Assembly: GCF_014268655.2 (NCBI RefSeq)
Contig: NZ_JABWQX020000001.1
Location: forward strand, 2,262,001 to 2,326,000
Direction: 5' to 3'
Length of the DNA stretch: 64,000 nucleotides
DNA from: Pseudomonas marvdashtae
GTDB lineage: Bacteria > Pseudomonadota > Gammaproteobacteria > Pseudomonadales > Pseudomonadaceae
Below are positions 42,176 through 50,622 of this stretch, in pieces (positions within the stretch are counted from its first letter, which is position 1; each line of letters opens with the position of its first letter). A program made the translations under genes and the position numbers. The notes under the pieces were generated by a model. The model worked only from the letters and a program-made list of their open reading frames with translations, was not told the DNA's origin and did no database searches.

Positions 42176-43027
42176 TCAGCCCCCAGGCAAGTCCTCAGCC
42201 ATCAGCTGAAAAGCCCTGGGAGTAAACCCGAGCCGGTCCCGGGCATCCGAATGGTCGAACACCAAATCCTCATTCATTCGCCCCACCAGCGCGCTGGAAA
42301 GGTGTCGATAGCGAGGCAGCCAGCGCATGATCGAAACGCCCCGGCTCAACGCCTTGGCGGGCAGGCGCAATGTCCGTTCAGGGCGGCCCAGGGCCTGGAA
42401 AATGCGTTGCACCATCGTGTGATAAGACAGGACTTCTCCCCCCGAAAGGTCGTAGCCGCCACTGGGCAAGTCAGCTGTGCCGATGGCGGACAGGCACGCC
42501 TGGATCACGTCATCGCCATGCACCGGCTGACGCAGCCCGGTACCGCCACCGATCAGCGGAAAAAAACCGAAGCGTTGAATGAACCGCGCTATTTCAGAAA
42601 TGTTCTTGTCGCGACCAAAGCCATAGATCATGGTCGGGCGCAGGATCACCCATTCGATTTGCCGTTCGATCGCCCACTGTTCGAGCTGCTCTTCGGCATG
42701 TATCAAGCGTTGCGTCACCTGTCTTTCGCGAATATCAGGTGATGCTTGCTTGGCAAAACGGCTCGTGGACGACAGGACGACAACGCGTCTGATGCGGGTG
42801 CTGGCAAGGCGCCTTAAATAGTCGGCAAGCACCCAGATGGGCGCAAATGACAGGAAAACGTCCAGCTCCAGTGCGTGCCAGTCATCAGCCTTTCGCCACG
42901 TCACACCGGAGCAGGGCACCTTGGGTAGGCCTCGGGTGAAGGCGCTCGTTGTGTGACCGCTTTGGGCCAGCAACGGCAGGGCGCGCTCGCCCAGGAGGCT
43001 GGAACCGCCCAACATCCCTATCCGCAA
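42176..43027 (-). CDS. NAD-dependent epimerase/dehydratase-like protein (TTG start)
   Basis: A 283-residue extended-SDR-like protein with a Gly-rich nucleotide loop at the very N-terminus (RIGMLGGSSLLGERALPLL), a strand VVVLSSTSRF and LRPTMIYGFGRDKN. The usual YxxxK catalytic pair is not evident, so it may not be an active epimerase. TTG at 43027 is favoured because ATG 43015 would cut off the first beta strand. It converges on the plus-strand glycosyltransferase and follows the GT2 gene by 10 bp. Confidence 0.72.
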   Translation of the reverse strand: MRIGMLGGSSLLGERALPLLAQSGHTTSAFTRGLPKVPCSGVTWRKADDWHALELDVFLSFAPIWVLADYLRRLASTRIRRVVVLSSTSRFAKQASPDIRERQVTQRLIHAEEQLEQWAIERQIEWVILRPTMIYGFGRDKNISEIARFIQRFGFFPLIGGGTGLRQPVHGDDVIQACLSAIGTADLPSGGYDLSGGEVLSYHTMVQRIFQALGRPERTLRLPAKALSRGVSIMRWLPRYRHLSSALVGRMNEDLVFDHSDARDRLGFTPRAFQLMAEDLPGG

Positions 43028-43037
43028 TTGAGGTCCC

Positions 43038-43991
43038 TTAGCGTAGATTCCATGTGCCTTTGAGCCGCAGAGTCGCATGGCGAAGGACCATCAGGCTGAA
43101 TCGAAACCAGACGCCGATCACCACGCTGATCCAGAGGACGGCAGGGTATTTGCGACGGAAGTACTTGCGATAGAAACGCAAGAATCCCAGGTGCTTGTGC
43201 CATTCGACAAAATACGGACGGTGCCGACTGCAAACCCCGAATACATGCATGACCCGGGCACCTGGCACGAACAGAACGCGCCATCCGGCCTGATGAAAGC
43301 GCATGCACCAGTCCAGGTCCTCGCAATGAAGGAAATAGTCTTCGTCCCACAACCCGACGCTCTCGATGGCTTCGCGCTTGACCAGCATGCACGCCCCCGA
43401 GATGGCTTCAACGACAATGGGCGCGCTGGGCAGCGGCTCCTTGTGCAGTAGAAAATCCGACAACACCGACGGGAAAAAAGTTGAGAGCCGCGAAAGCCCG
43501 AAAGCCCGCATGAAGGCGCGCCTTGGCGTCGGAAACACCCGTCGTCCGCCGGCTTGCTCGCTGCCGTCCGGATTGCACAGGAACCCTCCGACCATGCCGA
43601 TCTCCGGCGAGCTGCGCAGCGTCAGCAGCAATCGGCTTATCGCATCAGCGGCCAATACCGTGTCCGGGTTCAAGAAAAATAAATTGGGCGCCGCTGACAG
43701 GCGGGCTCCCTGGTTGCACGCCACGGCGAAGCCGAGGTTCGCGGCATTGCGCAGGATATCAAGCGAGTCGCCAGCCGCGTGGGTTCGTTCAAGCAGCTTC
43801 AGGCTGTCATCGCGAGAATCGTTGTCCACCACGATCACCCTGGACGCACCGGCGGCAAACGCCGACTCCACGCACTCCAGCAAGTATTCGCCAGCGTTGT
43901 AATTGACGATGATCACATCACACTCGCCACGTGGAGACGATGTGGCCAATTCATCAATAGCGAGCAGTTCCACTGCTTCCAACTTCGTCAC
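43038..43991 (-). CDS. GT2 glycosyltransferase (rhamnosyltransferase-like)
   Basis: A 317-residue protein with an N-terminal GT-A domain (DVIIVNYNAGEYLLECVES, NAANLGFAVACNQG, LFFLNPDTVLAADA), the catalytic region CEDLDWCMRFHQAG, and a C-terminal hydrophobic helix (ISVVIGVWFRFSLMVL). The pattern is that of WbbL-type dTDP-rhamnose transferases, but the donor is not proven; no rml genes are in the window. GTG start at 43991. It forms a two-gene minus unit with the epimerase-like gene. Confidence 0.83.
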   Translation of the reverse strand: MTKLEAVELLAIDELATSSPRGECDVIIVNYNAGEYLLECVESAFAAGASRVIVVDNDSRDDSLKLLERTHAAGDSLDILRNAANLGFAVACNQGARLSAAPNLFFLNPDTVLAADAISRLLLTLRSSPEIGMVGGFLCNPDGSEQAGGRRVFPTPRRAFMRAFGLSRLSTFFPSVLSDFLLHKEPLPSAPIVVEAISGACMLVKREAIESVGLWDEDYFLHCEDLDWCMRFHQAGWRVLFVPGARVMHVFGVCSRHRPYFVEWHKHLGFLRFYRKYFRRKYPAVLWISVVIGVWFRFSLMVLRHATLRLKGTWNLR

Positions 43992-44118
43992 TCCCTGTAC
44001 GAACCTGAATACGTATGGGATCGCAACTACTCAGGCCTGTATCCACCATAGCAGGTCCTCGCCCGTCGACCAGTCCGGGCGCGGATGTGTGCTCCGTGGA
44101 CCGTCACGTCTGGCCGCT

Positions 44119-45225
44119 TTAACGCTCAATCAGCTCGCGAACGTGCTTGGCGATGGCCAGGCACGACGTCAGCCCAGGGGACTCGATGCCGAACAAGTTG
44201 ATCAGCCCCGCAACGCCATGCTCGCGCGGGCTGCTGATCAGGAAATCGCAGGCAGGCTCGCCAGGCGCCGAGATCTTCGGGCGAATCCCGCTATAGCCCG
44301 GCTGCAGGCTGCCGTCCGGCAAGCCGGGCCAGTAATTGCGAATGGCGGAATAGAAGCCGTCTGCGCGAGCTGGATCGACCTGATAATCCTCGGTTTCGAT
44401 CCATTCGGTGTCCGGGCCGAAGCGTGCCTGCCCGCCCAGATCGATGGTCATGTGCACCCCGAGGCCATCGGCTTCCGGTGCCGGGTAGATCAGGTGCGTG
44501 AAGGGCACAGGCTTTGACACGCTGAAGTAACTTCCCTTGCACAAATAGTCACGTGGCACCGTGTCGGGCGCCAATCCAACGATGCGCCGGGCCAATGCCG
44601 GGGCCTGCAGGCCAGCCGCATTGATCAGTCGGCGACAGGCGAGCGCCATGGGGGCCTCCCCACCGACGTCAAGCAGAAAACCGTCGGCCGTCACTTTTGC
44701 AGCGAGCAATGGGGCATGGAACGCGATGCTGGTGCCGGCTGCCTCGCAATCCCCTTGCAGCGCCAACATCAGCGCATGGGAATCAACGATGCCAGTCGAA
44801 GGTGAATACAACGCAGCAATGCATTCAAGGGCCGGTTCCAAAGCGGTGGCCTGATGACGATCAAGCAGGCGCAGATCATCTACACCGTTCTCACGCCCTC
44901 GCTGGAGCAATACCTGGAGCTGGCCTACTTGCGCGTCAGTGTTGGCGACGATCAGTTTTCCTGTTCGACGCGTATTGACGCCGTGGCCGTCGCAATAGGC
45001 GTAGAGCGCATGCCTGCCCTCGACGCAGAGTCGGGCTTTCAAACTCCCGGGGGGGTAATAGATCCCCGCATGGATGACCTCCGAGTTACGCGAGCTTATG
45101 CCAATACCGATGGCTTCTGCGGCTTCGATCACCAGCACTTCGTGGCCGGCCCGGGCCATTTCGCGCGCGACAGCAAGCCCCACCACGCCCGCACCCACCA
45201 CCACGCAATCGATATCGACACTCAC
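44119..45225 (-). CDS. FAD-dependent oxidoreductase, L-2-hydroxyglutarate oxidase (LhgO)-like
   Basis: A 368-residue DAO-superfamily protein with the dinucleotide motif [17 protein letters not shown] and family sequences typical of LhgO ([56 protein letters not shown]). It likely oxidises a 2-hydroxy acid and passes electrons to quinone. GTG 45225 is chosen because AGGAGC lies six bases upstream; the in-frame ATG at 45249 has no such site. It stands alone on the minus strand. Confidence 0.82.
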   Translation of the reverse strand: MSVDIDCVVVGAGVVGLAVAREMARAGHEVLVIEAAEAIGIGISSRNSEVIHAGIYYPPGSLKARLCVEGRHALYAYCDGHGVNTRRTGKLIVANTDAQVGQLQVLLQRGRENGVDDLRLLDRHQATALEPALECIAALYSPSTGIVDSHALMLALQGDCEAAGTSIAFHAPLLAAKVTADGFLLDVGGEAPMALACRRLINAAGLQAPALARRIVGLAPDTVPRDYLCKGSYFSVSKPVPFTHLIYPAPEADGLGVHMTIDLGGQARFGPDTEWIETEDYQVDPARADGFYSAIRNYWPGLPDGSLQPGYSGIRPKISAPGEPACDFLISSPREHGVAGLINLFGIESPGLTSCLAIAKHVRELIER

Positions 45226-45406
45226 GTCACAGCTCCTATGAATGCTCATGCACTTAAGTACAAATAAAAATTGTGTTTGTGAAAAATTTATATTGATTTT
45301 TATTAGGTTGGTGCGGCTTTAGCATAAATCACCTGCAAAAAAGACGTTGGGCAACGCGTGCAATGCCCAATCTCACAACCCCATGAATAGCTGTATCGGA
45401 GTCCTG
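45226..45406. promoter_or_regulatory. AT-rich divergent region with two inverted repeats
   Basis: The gap between the LhgO-like gene and the VOC gene is strikingly AT-rich from 45261 to 45306. There AATAAAAAT (45263-45271) and its exact inverse ATTTTTATT (45296-45304) flank a 24-bp centre, as expected for a dimeric regulator. A second inverted repeat TTGGGCA (45347-45353) / TGCCCAA (45364-45370) lies 36-60 bp before the VOC start and could be an operator or a small hairpin in the leader. Confidence 0.5.
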
Positions 45407-45832
45407 ATGAGTCTTTCTCCTTTCCATCTCGCAATCCCGGTTTATGACCTCGCTGCAGCCCGCACCTTCTACGCAGAGGTCTTTGGCCTTTGCGAAGGGC
45501 GCTCCAGCAGCCAATGGGTCGATTTCGACTTCTACGGTCATCAATTGGTGATCCACGAACACCCGAAGACCGCTTCTCAAGACAGCGTCCACAGTAACCC
45601 GGTGGATGGTCACGACGTACCGGTCCCGCATTTCGGGATTGTTCTCGAGTGGGCGCAATGGGAGGCCCTGGCTGAGCGTCTCAGGTCCTTTGGTACCGAG
45701 TTTGTGATTGAGCCCTACATTCGATTCAAGGGGCAGGTCGGTGAACAAGCGACCATGTTCTTGTTCGACCCCTGCGGTAACGCGCTTGAGTTCAAGGCAT
45801 TCAAGGATATGAGTCAGCTTTTCGCGAAATAA
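45407..45832 (+). CDS. VOC-family (glyoxalase/dioxygenase-fold) protein
   Basis: A 141-residue protein with paired beta-alpha-beta modules: [21 protein letters not shown] at the start, a metal-type His near position 6, QLVIHEHPK in the middle and [13 protein letters not shown] at the end with the usual Glu. It is a likely metal-dependent lyase, isomerase or dioxygenase of unknown substrate. ATG 45407 has a CGGAG site. It converges on a LysR gene. Confidence 0.8.
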   Translation: MSLSPFHLAIPVYDLAAARTFYAEVFGLCEGRSSSQWVDFDFYGHQLVIHEHPKTASQDSVHSNPVDGHDVPVPHFGIVLEWAQWEALAERLRSFGTEFVIEPYIRFKGQVGEQATMFLFDPCGNALEFKAFKDMSQLFAK

Positions 45833-45880
45833 TACTGCCGATAGCGGGCTGCGCTTATCGTCTGGTTGCCGTGGGAGCCG

Positions 45881-46756
45881 TCAAGGCTTCTTCAAACCCT
45901 GTTCGGTAATCAGTTGGACCAGCGCTTTTACCGGTTCGGTGAGGCTGCGGCGGGCACGGTGCACGAGGCCGATATCGCGGTGGAACGTGCGCTGTTTCAG
46001 GTCTACGGCGCGGACCGCTGCCGGCCACTCCTGTAGGGTGGCGGTTTCAGGCACCAGGGCCACGCCGACGCCGTTGGCCACCAGCTTGACGATCGCATCC
46101 AGCTCGTCGAGCTCGCACACTTCGTGCAATACGACGTGGGTTTGTCGCAAGAAACGGTCTACCTGCCGGCCGCCGAAAGAAGATCGGTCGTAACGAATGA
46201 ATGGCTGGGTTGAAACCAGCTCCGACCAGTCATCGCCCGGCATATCGGCCGGGACGATGAGGCGATAGGGTTCACGTGTCAACGTTGTCCAGCGCAAGTC
46301 ACTTTGAAGCGAGAAGGGCGGACGGATGATCGCTGCCATGTCGATTTCGCCGGCATCCACCTGATTGACCAGTTCCATGGAAAGACCCGGAATGACACGT
46401 GTCCTGCATTGCGCAAACTGCTGATGAAAATGAGCAATCGCTTGCGGTAGGAATGAGCGTTGCACAGAGGCAATCGCGCCAATCGTTACCAGGACGCTGG
46501 TGGGCAGCCCGACGTTTGTCGTGCCCAGATTCTGGAACTGACGGACCAGGTCCTGCCCTTGCAGCAGCACCTGTTGCCCCATTCGGTTGAGCTGGGCTGA
46601 TCGTCCTTTACGGTCAAACAGCTCGACGCCGAGCTCCGCCTCAAGGCGTTGCATTTGCGCACTGACAGCGGCCTGGGTGAGCCCTATCTTGCTGCCGGCC
46701 GCGGCGAAGGTTCCCTCTCTCGCCACCGCAATGAATGTTTTCAGTTCTTTGATCAT
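45881..46756 (-). CDS. LysR-family transcriptional regulator
   Basis: A 291-residue regulator with the N-terminal helix-turn-helix (LKTFIAVAREGTFAAAGSKI, LTQAAVSAQMQRLEAELGVE) and a periplasmic-binding-like effector domain from about 90. ATG 46756 is chosen; the alternative TTG at 46762 adds two residues. The neighbouring genes do not fix its target. A palindrome upstream (46829-46844) is a candidate autoregulatory site. Confidence 0.87.
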   Translation of the reverse strand: MIKELKTFIAVAREGTFAAAGSKIGLTQAAVSAQMQRLEAELGVELFDRKGRSAQLNRMGQQVLLQGQDLVRQFQNLGTTNVGLPTSVLVTIGAIASVQRSFLPQAIAHFHQQFAQCRTRVIPGLSMELVNQVDAGEIDMAAIIRPPFSLQSDLRWTTLTREPYRLIVPADMPGDDWSELVSTQPFIRYDRSSFGGRQVDRFLRQTHVVLHEVCELDELDAIVKLVANGVGVALVPETATLQEWPAAVRAVDLKQRTFHRDIGLVHRARRSLTEPVKALVQLITEQGLKKP

Positions 46757-46828
46757 GGTCAAAGAGTAATGATGTTTCTACGGTGAATACATTTGTTTTT
46801 TTGTTGGCGGGTAGCGGATCGTAAAACT

Positions 46829-46844
46829 TGCATATCGTTATGCA
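46829..46844. promoter_or_regulatory. Palindrome upstream of the LysR gene
   Basis: TGCATA-TCGT-TATGCA is an exact inverted repeat lying 73-88 bp before the LysR start, within an otherwise gene-free gap of 146 bp. Place and symmetry suit LysR-type binding, probably autoregulation. Confidence 0.5.
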
Positions 46845-46902
46845 GTAATCACGACAGTTGGTGTCGTTCTCGCGGAGCGAAGGTCCCGCTCAGGCCCATC
46901 TG

Positions 46903-47637
46903 TCAGGCTGTCATTGCCCGATTCGCGGCAATAATTTGCTCATGGGTAAACTGACTGCCCGGGGCCATGAAGCAGGCCAGGAGTGCGTCCCGGTTGTGTG
47001 GCGCTTTTATTTTATCCGCTGCACACAAGGCCAGTTTCAGCTCCGGCAGTGTCAGTTCGGTGCAGTACGCCGGCGTGCCCGGTTGCTGACGCCATGAGTC
47101 CTCAAGGGAGCCCGCGGCAAGCGCGGTGAAGCCGGTGTCCTCGACAAGACCCTGCGCTAATGCCTCAGCCTCGGTGTCATCCCCCGCTACGGGGATGGCG
47201 ATACGTGTCGAAGACCCGGCGGGTTGGCCTTTGTCGGCAAGCGTTGCTGCGAGCACGGCGTTCCATGCCTTGACCACCGGGCGGCCGATCTGCTCGCTCA
47301 CCCAGACGCTTTCGGGCTTGCCACTGTCAATGTCCTCAATCGCCCCGTCACGTCCCGGGTAGTAATTGGAGGTGTCGATGACGACGGCTTTCTCGGAAGC
47401 ATTGCGCAGCGTCTGCCTGAGATCGGGATATTCAGCGAATGGAACCGAGAGGATAACGGCGTCCACCTCAGACACCGCTTCTTCCCTGGTCACGGCGCGT
47501 ACGCCGATTTCGTTGGCAAGGGCCTGAATACTCTGCGGCCCCCTCGAGTTCGCCAGTTTGACCTCATGACCGCACGCCGCAAGTTTACGGGCGAGGGTTG
47601 CCCCAATGTTGCCCGCGCCGATAATTCCGATTTTCAT
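46903..47637 (-). CDS. NADP-binding reductase (F420-dependent NADP reductase fold)
   Basis: A 244-residue Rossmann protein: KIGIIGAGNIGATLARKLAA at the start, a second block VKLANSRGPQSIQAL that suits NADP phosphate binding, and VIDTSNYYPGRDG. The family resembles F420H2:NADP oxidoreductase but in pseudomonads, which lack F420, it presumably reduces another small substrate. GAGG ribosome site. A 36-bp gap separates it from the SDR gene upstream, so both may be one TetR-controlled transcript. Confidence 0.82.
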   Translation of the reverse strand: MKIGIIGAGNIGATLARKLAACGHEVKLANSRGPQSIQALANEIGVRAVTREEAVSEVDAVILSVPFAEYPDLRQTLRNASEKAVVIDTSNYYPGRDGAIEDIDSGKPESVWVSEQIGRPVVKAWNAVLAATLADKGQPAGSSTRIAIPVAGDDTEAEALAQGLVEDTGFTALAAGSLEDSWRQQPGTPAYCTELTLPELKLALCAADKIKAPHNRDALLACFMAPGSQFTHEQIIAANRAMTA

Positions 47638-47673
47638 TTCAATGACCTCTTCACAGATAACAATTGTTGACCG

Positions 47674-48432
47674 TCACGCTGCCGGTGCTTTGTATTCCGC
47701 CAGCATTTTCAATACCTCATCGTGTGAACCGCTCGCTTCAGCAAACCGTAAAGGCTTGGCGCGTTCGACAACCAGTTCGCGCGGGGTAGGAGACAGCTTG
47801 AGCAGTTCGAAGATTTCATCCAGGAACTCCTCCAAAGGCATGGCATGTTCGTCGTTTTCCTGACCGAGCAAAGAGGTGCGCACACCCGGTGGCGCAAGCT
47901 CGATAACCTCGACTGACGAGGCTTGCAGCTGCACGCGAAGGCTTTGTGTGAATGAATGAACGGCCGCTTTGGTTGCGCTGTAGGTCGGTGTCGCCGGCAG
48001 TGGGACAAATGCCAACGCTGAGCTGACATTCACGATCGTGGCACTGGGCTGCTTGATCAGTTGGGGCGTGAAGGCATACACCATGCGAATCGTGCCAAGC
48101 AGGTTCGTTGCCACGATGTCTTCGGCTGTGCTCAGGTAGCCGGAGTCAGTCAAATCCTCCCAATGCATGATCCCGGCGTTGTTGACCAGGACGTTCAGAT
48201 TCGGGTGGCTGACCGCAAGCGCTTCGCTGCTGCGCTGGATCGATTGTGGATCGCAGACGTCCAGCACTACCGATTCAATGCCTGGATGTTCCGAGACAAT
48301 TTTGTCGAGCAAAGCCTTGCGCCGTCCCGCGATGATGACCCTGTTGCCCGCCTTGTGAAGCCTGAGCGCCAAGCCAAGGCCGATACCTGAGGTGCTGCCG
48401 GTAACCAGAATCGTATTGCCAGTGCCGTTCAT
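47674..48432 (-). CDS. Short-chain dehydrogenase/reductase (DltE-like)
   Basis: A 252-residue classical SDR: cofactor loop TGSTSGIGLGLALRL, NNAG motif, and catalytic Ser...YSATK (TPTYSATKAAVHSFTQSL). ATG 48432 has TGGAG eight bases before it; longer starts would run into the operators. It is divergent from a TetR gene and its promoter carries two operator palindromes, so it is probably induced by an aldehyde or other small effector. Confidence 0.88.
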   Translation of the reverse strand: MNGTGNTILVTGSTSGIGLGLALRLHKAGNRVIIAGRRKALLDKIVSEHPGIESVVLDVCDPQSIQRSSEALAVSHPNLNVLVNNAGIMHWEDLTDSGYLSTAEDIVATNLLGTIRMVYAFTPQLIKQPSATIVNVSSALAFVPLPATPTYSATKAAVHSFTQSLRVQLQASSVEVIELAPPGVRTSLLGQENDEHAMPLEEFLDEIFELLKLSPTPRELVVERAKPLRFAEASGSHDEVLKMLAEYKAPAA

Positions 48433-48457
48433 AGTAAACTCCAGTGAGATGCTGAAA

Positions 48458-48502
48458 CGGACAGATGTCCGCTTTTTCAAACTTAGCGGACAGCTGTCCG
48501 CT
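48458..48502. promoter_or_regulatory. Two palindromic TetR operators between SDR and TetR genes
   Basis: Site 1: CGGACA-GA-TGTCCG (48458-48471). Site 2: AGCGGACAGCTGTCCGCT (48485-48502), an exact 18-bp palindrome. Both share the GCGGACA/TGTCCGC half-site and are centred 29 bp apart. They lie in the 100-bp gap between divergent genes, the classic arrangement for a TetR repressor controlling its neighbour and itself. Confidence 0.8.
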
Positions 48503-48532
48503 TTGCAATGCGCTCAAGGAAAAACTTTGCCC

Positions 48533-49159
48533 ATGCCTGACGAATTGGTGATGCGTTCTGACGCCAGGAAGAACCGCGAACGGATACTGGAAGTCGCCGT
48601 GGTGGAGCTCACAAATGATCCTGCCGTTGCGCTGAGCACGATTGCCAAGAAAGCCGGAGTCGGACAGGGCACCTTCTATCGGCACTTCGCCACCAGGGAG
48701 AGCCTGGTATTCGAGGTGTATCAATTCGAAATGCAGCAGGTGGCCTCGTTGGCGGAACAGCTGCTCGCGACAAAACCGCCGAAAGAGGCGCTCCGAGAAT
48801 GGATGGACTGCCTCGTTGAATATGCGATGACCAAGGCGGGACTTGCGACCGCGATACGCCAGGCCGCTTCCGCTTACGAGTTCCCTGGAAAATCCGGCTA
48901 CGCGCCAGTCCAGGAAGCAGCCGAATTGCTTTTGAGGGCTAACGAAAAGGCCGGAACGATTCGTAGCGGGGTCACTCACGACGACTTTTTCCTGGCCACT
49001 GCCGGAATTTGGCAAATAGACTCCCGGAGCGAATGGCGCCCACGTCTCGCCAGGTTGATGGACCTGGTGATGGATGGCTTGTGCGCAGGCAGCCCCGAAA
49101 GCCTGAAGGCAAGTGCAGTTGATGACGGTCCCAGCGGTCCAGCCTTGAACCAAACCTGA
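48533..49159 (+). CDS. TetR-family repressor
   Basis: A 208-residue regulator with the TetR DNA-binding domain (RERILEVAVVELTNDPAVAL, STIAKKAGVGQGTFYRHFAT) and a C-terminal ligand domain. ATG 48533 is used, after an AAGGA site with a rather long spacer; ATG 48551 is an alternative. It very probably represses the divergent SDR gene through the two palindromes in between. Confidence 0.87.
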   Translation: MPDELVMRSDARKNRERILEVAVVELTNDPAVALSTIAKKAGVGQGTFYRHFATRESLVFEVYQFEMQQVASLAEQLLATKPPKEALREWMDCLVEYAMTKAGLATAIRQAASAYEFPGKSGYAPVQEAAELLLRANEKAGTIRSGVTHDDFFLATAGIWQIDSRSEWRPRLARLMDLVMDGLCAGSPESLKASAVDDGPSGPALNQT

Positions 49160-49160
49160 A

Positions 49161-49201
49161 AACCCCACCGGTCATCGCCGTGCTTGAAACGCGATGACCG
49201 G
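49161..49201 (-). terminator. Terminator hairpin between tetR and dctA (convergent)
   Basis: CCGGTCATCGC (49168-49178) and GCGATGACCGG (49191-49201) form an exact 11-bp stem with a 12-base loop. Read on the minus strand it is followed by a GGGGTTTT run, so it fits a terminator for dctA; it may also serve tetR. Confidence 0.65.
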
Positions 49202-49214
49202 AGTGTCGCACTGG

Positions 49215-50522
49215 TTACTTCTGCGCCAGTAACGCCTTTCGTGCCGCCTTGTCGTGTTTCATGGCAGCGATTTCACGCTCGCAGGCCTCGACGTCAAAAG
49301 AGTTGTCCCACTTGGCAATGGCGATGGTGCCGATGCCATTACCGATCAAGTTGGTTACGGCTCGCGCTTCGTTCAGGAACCGGTCGATGCCCAGGAGCAA
49401 AACCAGGCCTACCAGAGGGATTGAGTGAATGGTTGTGAGCGTCGCAGCGAGCGTTACGAAACCCGCGCCTGCAACGCCAGCCGAGCCTTTTGAGGTCAGC
49501 AGGAACACGCCCAGCAGGATCATCTGATCCACGAATGTCAGCGGTGTGTTGGTCGCCTGGGCGATAAAGATGGCGGCCATCGTCAGATAGATGCAGGTGC
49601 CGTCCGCATTGAAGGTGTACCCGGTTGGCAACACCATGCCCACCACGGATTTTTTGCAGCCGAGTTTTTCAAGCTTGACCATCATTCTCGGCAGCACGGC
49701 TTCGGTGGAGCAGGTGCCAAGGGTGATGAGAATTTCATCCTTGAAATAACGAAGAAATTGCATCAGCGGCATGCCCGACCATCGAGCAACCGTGCCCAGC
49801 ACGACGACGATGAAAAACAAGGTGGTGATGTAGAGCGCGACCAGCAACTGGCCGAGCGACAGCAAGGTCCCAATCCCGTATTTGCCGATGGTGAAAGCCA
49901 TGCCGGCACCGGCACCAATCGGCGCCAGGCGCATGACCATTGCGACGATCTTGAACAGGCCTTGCAGGAACAGATCGATGGTGTTGATCAGCGGCTTGCT
50001 GGTTTCGCCCATTTGAACCAGGGCAACCCCCATCAGCACCGAAAGCAGGATGACCTGAAGCATGACGCCATTGGAGAATGCGCCGACGAAGGTCTGCGGG
50101 ATGATGTTGAGGAAGAACTCAACGGTGCCGCCTTGCTCACTCGCGACTTGGCTGTATTTGCTGATGGCGCTGCCATCCAGCGCGCCAGCGTTGATGTTCA
50201 TGCCCACGCCTGGCTTCACGAGATTGACCACGATAAGGCCGATGACCAGGGCGATGGTCGAAAGAATCTCGAAATAGATCAGCGCCTTTACGCCAATCCG
50301 TCCGACTTCCTTGATGCTGCCCATCTTCGCGATACCGACAACCACCGTGCCGAAAATAATCGGCGCCAACAGCATCTTGATCAGTTTGATGAAACCGTCG
50401 GCAAAGGGCTGGAGCTTGGCGCCAATATTGGGCATGAAGTAACCGATTGCTGCACCGATCACGATACCGATCAGCACTTGCACATATAGCTGGCTGTACC
50501 AGCGGGACTGGGAGATTTCCAC
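49215..50522 (-). CDS. dctA: C4-dicarboxylate/H+ symporter DctA
   Basis: A 435-residue DAACS-family carrier with eight helices and two re-entrant loops. Motifs: SKGSAGVAGAGFVTLAAT in the substrate region, STEAVLPRMMVKLEKLG, MVLPTGYTFNADGTCIYLT. It imports succinate, fumarate, malate and possibly tartrate. GTG start at 50522 with GAGG seven bases before it. It follows D-tartrate dehydratase on the same strand by 100 bp, which suggests uptake of tartrate or of the pathway's dicarboxylates. Confidence 0.92.
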   Translation of the reverse strand: MEISQSRWYSQLYVQVLIGIVIGAAIGYFMPNIGAKLQPFADGFIKLIKMLLAPIIFGTVVVGIAKMGSIKEVGRIGVKALIYFEILSTIALVIGLIVVNLVKPGVGMNINAGALDGSAISKYSQVASEQGGTVEFFLNIIPQTFVGAFSNGVMLQVILLSVLMGVALVQMGETSKPLINTIDLFLQGLFKIVAMVMRLAPIGAGAGMAFTIGKYGIGTLLSLGQLLVALYITTLFFIVVVLGTVARWSGMPLMQFLRYFKDEILITLGTCSTEAVLPRMMVKLEKLGCKKSVVGMVLPTGYTFNADGTCIYLTMAAIFIAQATNTPLTFVDQMILLGVFLLTSKGSAGVAGAGFVTLAATLTTIHSIPLVGLVLLLGIDRFLNEARAVTNLIGNGIGTIAIAKWDNSFDVEACEREIAAMKHDKAARKALLAQK

Positions 50523-50584
50523 GGGAGCACCTCATTTTATTTTTGTGATGGGCATGTGGCTTGGCGTCGAGGGGACACCGGGTG

Positions 50585-50611
50585 CTGCGGCCTCTTTCAA
50601 AGAGACCGCAG
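50585..50611 (-). terminator. Hairpin between the tartrate dehydratase gene and dctA
   Basis: CTGCGG-C-CTCTTT and AAAGAG-A-CCGCAG form a long stem with one mismatch and a minimal loop in the 100-bp gap. It has no U tract on the minus strand, so it is more likely an mRNA-stabilising or partly terminating hairpin that lets dctA be expressed at a different level. Confidence 0.4.
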
Positions 50612-50622
50612 ATCGGCGCTAG

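Noticed and set aside
47443..47475. An hrp-box-like pattern (GGAACC, 16 bases, CCAC)
   Set aside because: It lies inside the NADP-binding reductase gene, far from the T3SS, and lacks the final A of the consensus; a chance match.
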